Shown here: positions 1 to 14,002 of the stretch, piece after piece | Layout: every line of letters starts with the position of its first letter | Numbering within the stretch: position 1 is the first letter of the stretch | Source of the DNA: Megascapheus bottae | Lineage: Eukaryota; Chordata; Mammalia; Rodentia; Geomyidae | Reading direction: 5' to 3' | DNA: 64,000 nt | Assembly: GCA_024803745.1 (NCBI GenBank) | Contig: JANJXV010000013.1 | Span: 16,365,501-16,429,500 of the forward strand | Made by a program: the position numbers and the translations under genes | Notes under the pieces: generated by a model | Database searches by the model: none | What the model was told of the DNA's origin: nothing | What the model saw: only the letters and a program-made list of their open reading frames with translations

Positions 1-220
1 AGAAACAGAAAGGAACAAAGGCTAAATATATATGTAAAAGTCAAACTAAGAGGAACTAGTCTCAGAGATGGGAGTGCAGCCCTTTCAGAGGGAGTCACAA
101 ATAACAAAATGGAATGATAAAAACTAAGAGTAAACTCTAAGACAGTGAAATGTTACTAACCCTATTACATGAACTTTCCTTCAGCTGCTCAGAGTGGTTT
201 CAATAGAAAATTCCCTGCTA

Positions 221-288
221 GCCGGGCGCAGTGGCTCACGCCTATAATCCCAGCCCCATGACCCACAAAATAAACAAATAAATAAATA
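221..288 (+). repeat. 7SL-type SINE with internal deletion
   Basis: A 7SL-like head (GCCGGGCGCAGTGGCTCACG) runs directly into the 3' end of the composite SINE (CCCCATGACCCAC) and an A-rich tail. Confidence 0.7.
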
Positions 289-339
289 ATTCCTTCTATC
301 AATGCTCTCCAAGAGTTTCCCTAAATAAAAGTAGCTCTC

Positions 340-522
340 ACTGGGAAAGTGGCTTAGTGGTAGAGTGTTAGCATACGTAAAGCCCTGGGTTCAATTCCTC
401 AGTACCACATAAACAGAAAAAGCCAGAAGTGGCACTGTGGCTCAAAGTGGTAGAGTGCTGGCCTTGAGCAAAAGAATTTAGGAACAGTACCCAAACCCTG
501 AGTTCAAGCTCCAAGACTGTCA
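340..522 (+). repeat. IDL-Geo SINE
   Basis: A tRNA-Ala-like half with box B GGTTCAATTCC, then the Geo half (AGAAGTGGCACTGTGGCTCA). Confidence 0.8.
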
Positions 523-912
523 AGGGGGGAAAGGGAAAGAGGGTAAGGGAGAGAGGGAAGAAAAGTAGCTCTCTCATTTCAGAACAACCCCAAAGAGTTA
601 TTCCTGCTTCAGAATTCTCATAAGGTCCATAAGTCCTCCAGAAGAGATTACATCAACTGCATGATCCTTCTTGCCAATTGTGTCTCTACCCATCAATCTA
701 AACTATAAAATACTCACGTATAAGGGTCATTATCTGGAACTGTAGGAATCTGTTATTCAGGAAGCACAAGTTCAGATTGTCCTGAACCAGTATTCCAAAA
801 CAAAAAGTCAGAAAAGAGGAAGATTATAAGGTCTAGGTTGAGAAAAAACAGTGACCAGATACATAGAACACAGATAAACTAGTCAGATAAAAGATAAAGA
901 AAAGAATGTACA

Positions 913-1140
913 GGATGCTGGTGGCTCACACCTGTAATCCTAGCTACTCAGGAGGCTGAGTTCTGAGGATGGCAGATCTAAGCCAGCCCACGCTTTGAAG
1001 TCCAAGAAACTCTTATCTCAAATTAACCACCAGAGAACCAAAAGTGATGCTGTGGCTCAAGGGGTAGGGTGGTAGCCTTGAGCTGAAGAGCTCGGGGACA
1101 GAGCCCAGGCCCAGAGTTCAAGTCTCCCTGCACCCCCCAA
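913..1140 (+). repeat. 7SL-Geo composite SINE
   Basis: A 7SL-like head (CTGTAATCCTAGCTACTCAG) followed by a Geo tail. Confidence 0.8.
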
Positions 1141-1218
1141 GAAAAGAATATGCACAAAGAATTTGATGGACCTACCTCATCAAATAAAGAGTACAAGAGT
1201 TCAATGACCTCTTGACTG

Positions 1219-1346
1219 TATTTTTTTTTCTTTTTGCCAGTCCTAGGCCTTGAACTCAGGGCCTAGGCACTGTCCTTGAGCTTCTTTTTGCTCTACCACC
1301 TGAGCCACAGCACCACTTCCAGCTTTTTCTGTGTATATGGTACATA
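1219..1346 (-). repeat. Geo/IDL SINE, truncated
   Basis: Minus-strand Geo half after a T-rich (antisense poly-A) lead; the IDL half is cut short. Confidence 0.75.
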
Positions 1347-1875
1347 TATACCTGGGATGAAGCTTTTGGGCACACTGTAATTTTCAAGCTGTTGTGATCC
1401 TCTAGAAACTTGCAGTCTAATCACTGTGGTGACCATAGTTCTTAGACAGTATCTGGAATTGTTGTAAGGTGAGAATCCCTCCACCTAGAAAGAGACACCA
1501 GTATGGCTGAAAGAGGTTACTTTATGCTCAGCCTCCCTATTTCAGAATCATCTCTAAGTCTTCAAGTATAATCCTGGCTGAAGGTTCAGTTAAGTCAGAC
1601 ATGGAGATAATAATGTTCCCACTTACTGAGTGGGTCAAGTCAACAGAGATTCAAGTTGAGCCTGAAACAAGGACAGAGTCAGGAGTTATAGATTGTTGAC
1701 CCATATGCCAGGGTTGGTGTGTGCCATCTTGTCCTAATGGTAGGTGTCTCACCTTTCATATGCATAAACCACCGGGTCTGAAGTTCATTTATCTCATTAT
1801 ATGGATTTGGCTGTTGTTGGCTTTTTATGTTTTAATTTGGTAAGTTCAGAGGTGATCATGTTTTTTGTTTGTGTG

Positions 1876-2088
1876 TACCAACCAGTTCGAGGGCTTGAAC
1901 TCAGGGCCTAGACTGTCCCAGATCATTTAGCACCCTACAGCCACATTTCCACTTCCTGTTTTTCAGTGTTTAATTGGAGACAAGAGTTTCACGGATTTCC
2001 CTGCCCAGGCTGGCTCTGAACAGTAGACCTGAAATCTCAGCCTCCTGAGTAGCTGGGATTGCAGACAAGAACCATCAGCGCCTGGCTA
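1876..2088 (-). repeat. 7SL-Geo composite SINE
   Basis: Minus-strand copy: Geo half first, then the 7SL half ending at CAGCGCCTGGC. Confidence 0.75.
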
Positions 2089-2102
2089 GGTCGACATACT
2101 CC

Positions 2103-2150
2103 ATTTGCATGAATTATCAGACTATCCAGATGCTGGTTGTTCATTTGCAT
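2103..2150. promoter_or_regulatory. Two octamer motifs upstream of SMPD1
   Basis: ATTTGCAT occurs at 2103-2110 and again at 2143-2150, the same strand and exactly 40 bp apart. This is the canonical POU/Oct motif. Whether it is bound here is unknown. Confidence 0.4.
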
Positions 2151-2379
2151 ATAGAAGATGTGAAGCCATTCCGTTTAAAACGGAATTACCTTACATCAAA
2201 ACAACTGCTTTACAAGTCGAGAGCTGTTTTACACAACACAGAGTACCCCAGAACAGGCCCAGAACGTTCTCTGCGCGATAAAGACAAAAACAAAAGGAGT
2301 CAGAGGTGCAGTTGCCAGGGGTCCAGGGGCGGAGCCTGGGCACCCACTCCGGCTTTCCCCGCCCTCTCTCTCCCGGTGG

Positions 2380-2720
2380 GCCTGGGAAGCTAGTCCCCAG
2401 GGTCTGAACGCAGGCCTGCACCCAGGCCACCCCCAGATCGCGCCGGCTGGGGCGCGGCCCCGTGACGCCGGCAGCCGGGCGGCGCCGGAGTTTCCGCAGC
2501 GGGCATCGCCCACACTCGGGCCAGCGGCCTTTCGGGAGGGCCCGGTGGGCGTGGCCTGGCCGGGGGCGGGGCCCGGGCGGGGCGGGACACGCCCCTCCTC
2601 TCCCCACGGCCTAGACAAGACTCCCCGCTGCAGCTCGGATCAGCTGCTGGGGACCGGAGGAACAGGAAGGGGCGGAGCTGCCGAGCCGGCCGGCGTTCAC
2701 AGCGAAGGGTAACCCGGGTG
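2380..2720 (+). promoter_or_regulatory. SMPD1: SMPD1 promoter CpG island
   Basis: GC-rich, CpG-dense stretch just upstream of the start codon. It holds several GC boxes (GGGGCGGGG-type, about 2562-2586) and no TATA box, which suits a housekeeping lysosomal gene. The transcription start is not determined; it is probably within 2600-2720. Confidence 0.75.
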
Positions 2721-2809
2721 TCCCCCTCGGAGCCACTGCGGGCCCTGAGGGGCAGACAGGGCCTCTGCGGGTGGGATCTGAAGAGCCAGCCCTGCCTAGA
2801 AGTCAGACA

Positions 2810-6466
<3,657 letters not shown>

Positions 6467-6835
6467 GGCCAGAGGGATCAGAGTGGGGAAAGTTCACATC
6501 TTAGGAAAGGAACAAAAGCCTGAGTGCTGCTGTGAGTCGACGTGGCAAGAACGCCGCATGGAAGAGCCCATCCTAAGGCCCCAAATATGCCGGGGAACAG
6601 GCCCTGCTTTCCTGGAGCCGGTTTGGCTGGATTTGGGAGAGGGTTTGGCCGTTCTACCTGTGCCTGGCACCAAGATTCTCCTGGATACTGTCCTCCCACA
6701 GCTGTGGAGCTTGAAGTCTAAATGCCCCCTGGGTAGCCAAACAGAAGCTGGGCTGCCGCTGCCCAGGCCGAACCCTGCACTGCTGCTACTTGACCCTGTG
6801 AGGCTGTTCAAATAAAGAAGGACTTGGTACAGCAT
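6467..6835 (+). terminator. SMPD1: SMPD1 3' UTR and poly(A) signal
   Basis: After the TAG comes about 345 nt of non-coding sequence to an AATAAA at 6811-6816. Cleavage is expected about 15-25 nt later. The exact cleavage site is inferred. Confidence 0.85.
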
Positions 6836-6944
6836 ATCTCGACACCTGTCTCAGTTTCTTTTCAAGCAGGCTGGGCAAAGGGGCCAAGGGACCACCATCC
6901 CAAGGAGATGGTAAGGTGGTGCAGTACACAGAGAGGAAGGCACG

Positions 6945-7338
6945 CAGCGGCGCAGACAGACTTTATTAGTGTTATCAGTACAGCAGAGGTGCCCATAGAG
7001 CAGGGGAGAGGGGACCCATGCCTAGACCAATCGTCTCCTCCTTCTCTCCCTGCTGGGCCTTATGAGGATGGGGCCTGGCCAGTTCCTCCTGCTCCACCTC
7101 AAACACTGGGAGGGGAGGGGGTGGAGAGCCCAGGGCTGGCCTAGCTTCCTGCTGCTCTCAGCATTAATCCAGTGTTATCACTTCCCAGCCCCTAGGCAGG
7201 GAACCCTAGTTACTGAGGAAGGGCAGCTTTGGGGTACCTGAGGCCCAGTAATGGCATCCAGAGCCCCTTCCTGCCCCCAAACCTTTGGAGTTCCCTGGGG
7301 CCCCAACACAAGCAGGTGGAGGGAGGAAGGAGGCTTCT
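6945..7338 (-). terminator. APBB1: APBB1 3' UTR and poly(A) signal
   Basis: About 390 nt of non-coding sequence follows the stop. The minus-strand AATAAA is at 6962-6967. Cleavage near 6945 is inferred. Confidence 0.8.
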
Positions 7339-7506
7339 TCATGGAGTCTGGGCTCCCAGACGTTTGGGTTTGATGGAGCCCCACAGCGACTGAACACCTC
7401 TGCGGACAGTCCACCCTACACGCCTGGCAACAGACTCTGCAGGGGGAGCTGGGAGACAGGAGGTGGAAGTCTGGGAGCGGGCATCCAGACACTTCTGGTA
7501 GCGGAG
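7339..7506 (-). CDS. APBB1: APBB1 last coding exon and stop (residues 654-708)
   Basis: Encodes [17 protein letters not shown] to [16 protein letters not shown] and stop TGA. The acceptor is CGAGCAG, preceded by a short pyrimidine tract. Confidence 0.96.
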   Translation of the reverse strand, partial: LRYQKCLDARSQTSTSCLPAPPAESVARRVGWTVRRGVQSLWGSIKPKRLGAQTP

Positions 7507-8831
7507 CTGCTCGGAGGCAAGAGGGGGCAGTCACTCTCCAGCTGGTCTCATGAGAGGTCACAGCACTACCCCGTACCCTACTTGCTTACCATGCACGCGG
7601 CCTGCACAGCCTCCGAAAGGCTGGCAGCGTTGGGCTCGCACCAGAACATGTGGCAGCAGAAGGAGGCTGGTCCGGCAGCCATAATGAATGCAAATGTGTG
7701 GACATCTCTGCCCACAGCCAGAAAGGAGAGGAACCGCACCCGACACTCCCCTAGCACTGCCTCTGTCTGGAGGGAAGTAACTCAGTTAAGAAAGGACATC
7801 CTTTGGGCGCTGGTGGCACATGCCTGTAATCCTAGCTACTCAGGAGGCTGAGATATGAGGATCATGGTTTCAAGTCAGCCTGGATAGGAAAGTCTCTGTG
7901 ACAGTCTTATCTCCAATTAACCACCAGGAAACCAGAATGGAGTTATGGCTCAAAGTGGTGGAGCCTTGAGTGGTGCTAGCCTTGAGCAAAAAAGCTCAGG
8001 GATAGTACCTAGGCCCCGAGTTCAAGCTCCACGACTGACAGAAGAAGAAAAAACAAAAAAACAAGGGACATTGCCCTCATGTAGGTTTCCCACCCATGCC
8101 TTCTCCTCCCCTGGCTCTTTACCTGTTGGTGCAAGATGGTGAGGGTAGCAGGAGCCACGCTGACATGACTTGGGGTCCACTGTTCACGGCTACTGGAGGA
8201 CAGGACTGACTCTAGGGCGCCATTAATCACATCTACCCCTGGAAGAGATGAACAGGCCCATGGTACCATAAGGGTAGGGAAAGATAACCCAGATCTCCCT
8301 TACACCTGTCAACATTTCCAAGTCAAATCTGTGGCCCCAGCTCATTCCATCCCCACTCCACCAGCCTGCAGCCCTACCAAGTATCCTTTCCTGGTGCTCT
8401 TCAGTGACTTTACATTCTCCTGGGCTGGTTTTTTTTCTTTCTTTTCTTAAAATTTTTATTATGGTTTAATATTCTTCCCCATTTCTGTACATGGTGATTT
8501 TTTTTCCTACCTTGAAACCTACCCTCAGTTTCTTTCTTTCTTTCACTGCCTCTGTCTTTTTCTCCTTCCTCCTCTGGAAAATTCTGACCAGCTGTGTGTG
8601 CTCATCTATACTGACACACTACACTGAGTCACACACACAGTCCCATATCAGCTAGGCCATCCCAAGACTCCTTTTTTTTCCCCCAAATAAAAAGATACTC
8701 ATTAAAGAGATTTTGTTTTGTTTTGTTTTACTGTGTGACATTGAGATAATTCATTAGAATAGACTGTCTCTTTTTTGCCAACAAAACAACTGTGTGTGTA
8801 TCTGCGTAAACAACTCTCTGTGTGTGTGTGT

Positions 8832-8865
<34 letters not shown>

Positions 8866-11800
8866 TGCATACACATATGCTAGTCCTGGGGTTTGAACTC
8901 AAGGCCTGAGAGCTGTCCCTGAGCTTTTCCTTTTTTTTTCTCAAGAGGTAGCATTCTACCACTTAAGCTCCACTTTTGCCAACTGAGGTAGTTAATTGGA
9001 GATGAGTCTCTTAGAGCTGGCGTGGCGGCTCACACCTATAATCCTAGCTACTCAAGAAGGCTGAGATCTGAGGACCGAGGTTCAAAGCCAGGCTGGGCAC
9101 TACAAAGCAGGCCCAAAGTTCAAGCTCCATGACACCCCACCCACACACAAATCTTATCTTAGGGACCAGGACTAGTGATAAAGTGTATGCACAAATCCCT
9201 GGGGTCAATTCCTCAGTACCACATACACAGAAAATGCCACAAGTGGTGCTGTGACTCAAGTGGTAGAACGCTAGCCTTGAAAAGCCCAAGGAAGTGCCCA
9301 GGCCCTAAGTTCAAGCCCTAGGACTAGCAAAAAAGAAAGAAAAAGAAAAATCTTATCTTACTTTTTAAAAAAATCTGTAATGCACTGGGCATTGTGGTGC
9401 ATACCTGTAACCCCAACACACAGGAGACTAAAGCAGGAACATTTCAAGTTCACAGGCAGCTGCAGTACATTGAACTACAGCTACAGGAACAAAGCCTTAT
9501 CTCAGGACCATGCTTCTATCAAGGTCTTATCTTATTTTTGTTGCGGGGGGGCAGTCCTGGGGCTTGAATTTATGGCCTGGGAACTATCGTTGAGCCCCTG
9601 AGCTTCTTTGGCTCAAAGCTAGCACTCTACCACTTGAACTACATTCTGTTTTGTTTATTTTAATCTATGCTGTAAATAGTATTAGATAAATAACCTTTCC
9701 CTTAAAACATTATAGTCTCCATCACCTCAAATGGCTTTTAAACATTCCACTCAGATGTTCCACTCTCTCTTAACTGTAGAGAACCAACACAGCATGCAGC
9801 CTGGCAGACATGTAAGTTCTAGTCCTGCTGTACAGCTGAGCTGGCTGTGTGAATGCTGTGTCTTGGTTCAGTGTCTGCACAAAAGGTATATTCTCCTGTG
9901 ATGCATTCTCAGACCTTCTGGGCTCCCAGAAGTAGACTCTGTGGCCCCTTTGTGTAGACAAGACAAAGTAGAAGAGAAATGTTTCCCTTGAAAGGCTCTG
10001 GATACCCTGGTCTTGTTCATCTTACCTCTAGCTAGATGAAAGCTAAAATACTCTCCCAGGCATGTAAATCTTCAAAAAACTGGACCGGCTGAGGTATTAA
10101 GCCACATCATTTTACTGCTCCCTGAACTTCAAATGATATATGTAGCACTTAACATCTAATCTTGGCAAATGTACTGCAAGGCAGATGGGAAATACAAAGC
10201 AAGAGTCCACCTCCTCAGCACTCCTGTTACTAAAGGAGAGGCCTGTGTCCTGAATGCCCTGAGCCACTTGCCTGCCTGTCTGAATCTCATCCTTTAGATC
10301 CCAGCTGGGAAGCATTCTCCTAGGCAGGAAGGGTTGTCTGTAACAACTCCTAGCACAGTGTTTTATAACATCTGAAAGCCGTTTTGTCTATCTCAAGGAC
10401 ACAAACCACATTTCATTCATCTATATGTCTTTATTCCTTCTACACAACTTAAATGCTGGAGGAATTCCAGGTATATGAGTAAACCACCCTCAAGGCAATA
10501 CAGGCAAACAAACCAAACTGGTAAAACCAAGCAACATAAGAATCCACAGCTAGATGATAAGATAGGCAGGAGTAGATGAGCCTCAAACGCAAGCCATTTG
10601 GGCTAAGGATATCAGAGTTCATTGGGGTAGAAGAAACAGCAAACTCAAAATGAATATGCAAATAACCTTGGGGTGAACCTGGTCTAAGAGTCTGGAGAGG
10701 ACTGAAAGGCAATGAAAAAATATGGAGTAAAATGTATATACTCACCACTAGCTCCATACTCACAATCTCCTAATCCTCTGTGTATTCTTTTTTATATAGC
10801 TTGTTATTTTCTAGCATAATTTACTCACCTTGTCCATCTCTCTCTACCAGAACATACATTTCTTGAAGACAGGAGTTGTTGTTAGTTCTGTTCTTAATGT
10901 ATGTTAAGACCAACAATGGTGTCTGGCACAAATCAAGTACTCAATATTATCATTTGCTGAATGGATAAATATTTTTGCATATATGTACCAGTGGGGGGGG
11001 GGCTTGAACTTAGGGCTTTGTCCTTGCTTAGTTTTTTGGCTCAAGGCTGACATTCTACCACTTGAGCCATAACTCCACTTCTGGTCTCTTGCTGCTAACT
11101 TAGATATGAGTCTCTTGGATTTGAATGGCAGTTCTCAGATCTCGGCCTCCTGAGTAACTGGTGCCACAGGCACTAGCCTCTTTGTAAGGTTTTAGTCACA
11201 AAAATCATCATGATCGCTGGGCTGGTGGCTCACACCAATAATTGTAGCTATTCTGGAGGCTGATATCTGAGGATATCGAAGCCAGATCAGGCAGGAAAGT
11301 CCATGGGACTCTTATGTCCAGCGAACCACCAGAAAATCAGAAGTGGCACCATGGCTCAAAGTGCAAGAGTGCTAGCCTTGAGCAAAAGAGCTCAAGGGAC
11401 AGTGCCTAGGCCCTAAGTTCAAGCCCCCTGAGTGATTTAAAAAAAAATCACTATGATTTTAAGAAAAGAAGACAACCAGATTTTAAATCCTAGGATTACC
11501 ATTTTCTGGTGAGTCTCATGCATTAATTCATGTGTTCATTCACTAGACATTGTTGAGTACTTCTCCTCTTTTGACATGACACCTGATCATTCCTTGAAGC
11601 TGTTTCTTTTCTTCCTCCCACATCTTTCCTGCTCTCATTGTTCTGACAAGCATCCTCTTTCTCCACCCATCTATTAAACATGGAAGACCTCAAGGCTCAG
11701 CTGAGCATTCCTTTCCTTCTCATTTTAGAATCTCACCTTCTGGGGTCAATCTCCTTATAACTTTGACTGTCTCTACAACCTAAGGATACCTAAACCTCCA

Positions 11801-13952
11801 CCTAAGCCAGACCTTTCCTCAATGATCTAGACCTGTAGGTCAACTTGATCTTGCCAATCAGCATGTCTAACATGGAACTCCCAACAAAACTGCCTCTCTG
11901 AGATTCTGCAGCCTTCAGAGAATGGACTGACTATGCCGTGAGATCCATATCCAGGAGCCGAGCTGTCATGTGAACGCCTGTGCCTCTTACCTTCCAATCA
12001 GTTGGTCATCAAGCCTGTTGATTTTATATGTCTAAGTTACTTCTTGAGCCTACACACTCCTCTTCATCTCCCTGGTTACCCTGGATACTCTCATGACTGA
12101 TAATGACTATTCCAAGATACTTCCTAGATTCACCTCCACTTGCTCAACATCTTTTTTCATGATGTAGCCACCATATTTTTGGTACCAGTACTGAGGCTGT
12201 AACTCAGGGCCTGGGCATTATCCCTTAGCTTTTTCACTCAAGGTTGGTAATTACCATTTGAGCCACACCTCTGTTTCCAACTTTTTGCTGATTAATTGCT
12301 AAAAAGAGTCCCATAGACTTTCTTATTTAGACAGGCTTCAAACCACAATTCTCAGATCTCAGTCTCCTGAGTAGCGAAGATTATGGTGTGAGCACTCAAC
12401 GCAAATGCACTTCTTAAAAGCTTTTCAATGGTTCCATGGTTTGCATAAGTATCTCCCAAGGGTCCATGTGTTAAAGGCTCAGTTCCTAGCCCATGAGAGG
12501 TGGTGGCTAGCCAAGCACCAATTGCTTATCTAGTGGCTAAGATTATTGTGATCATGGTGCAAGACAAGGCCAATCCAAGCAGAAAAAAGTTTGCAAGATC
12601 CCTTTTAATGAAGAGCTGACCATGGTGGCAGATACCTGTTACGCTAGCTATAGAGAAGCCTAATATAGATGAGTTGTGCCCAGGCAGGTGACCAGGCAGG
12701 TAACAAGATTCTAGCAAACACCAGTACCACCAAAAGAGGTGAGCCTAGCAGGAGGTCTTAAGGTCATTTTGAATGAGCAGCTGAAAGAATCTGACCTCTT
12801 CTCTTTGCTTCCTGGCCAAAAGGAAAGTGGTTTTAGCATATGCTCTTCTGTGGTGTGCTGCTTCACCAGAGATCTAAAAACAATGGAGTCAACAGATCAC
12901 GGACTTGACCCTCTGACACCATGAGCCAAAATAAATCTTTTCTCTTCATAAATGGATCATCTCAACTGTTCTGATAGTAAAACAAAAAGCTGACTAACAA
13001 AAATGACTTCTTGTGTCTCTTAGCATGAAGACCAAATCATTCACTATGTATGAGTCCCTCATATTCTGAAACCTGTCCAGCCTCCACCTGCTAGCTATCT
13101 CTCAGTGCTTCCCAAATACCAAAGTGCCTCCTACTTTGGACCCTCTCACACACTTCTCCCTCCCATCTAAAACAATCTATCCCTGTCATATCCCTACCTC
13201 CAACCCACTTTACGACATTTGCTTCTAATTATAGTCTTTATGTCAGTTCAAATGTCACTTTCACAAGGAAGACGTTTGTGTGAAATTCTTGTTACACCTT
13301 GCTACTTTTTCACCTTGCATGACTCAATTTATTATTACATATTTATTTGTGTGATTATTTCATTCCTAATTCTTCTACTGTGAACTCCATGAAAGCAAGT
13401 TTATGGCCATTGTTCTCCCAGTGCCTGACACATTGTAGGCTTCAAAGTACCAAAAAAGCACACTTGCTACCTCAGTTCTTTACTTATAAGTAGGCATCAC
13501 CAGGTGATTACGCCTGTGATCCTAGCTACTCAGGAGGCTACATCTGAGGATCATGGTTTGAAGCCAGCTCAGGCAAGAAAGTCTATGCGACTCTTATTTC
13601 CAATTAACCACAAGAATCTGGAAGCAGAGCTATGGCTCAAGTGACAGAATGCTAACCTTGAGTGAAAAAGTTCAGGGACAGTATCCAGGATAGGAGTTTA
13701 TGCACAAAAAAATAAAGTGAAAAATAATTTGAAAACTATTCATAATTACAATTTCATAGCATTATCAATAATTAAATGAGGGCTTTGAGTGCAGCTCAGT
13801 GGTAAAGCACGTGCTAAGCATACATGAGGTGGTATATAATCCCTAACACTGAAGAAAAATTATGTAAATAACTACTTTACAATTGTAAAGCATATTATGC
13901 TTCCTTCCCTGGACCCTTAGAGTTTATAATTGGTACTATAATGTAGTAAACC

Positions 13953-14002
<50 letters not shown>

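Larger units (their letters stand above)
1..2380. other. Upstream intergenic DNA of SMPD1
   Basis: No gene recognised. It contains five SINE copies, listed separately. The unique stretches at about 530-910 and 1350-1870 show nothing recognisable. Confidence 0.6.

Noticed and set aside
2771..2809. GTG upstream start for SMPD1
   Set aside because: In frame but non-ATG; the ATG at 2810 matches the known N-terminus of the family.
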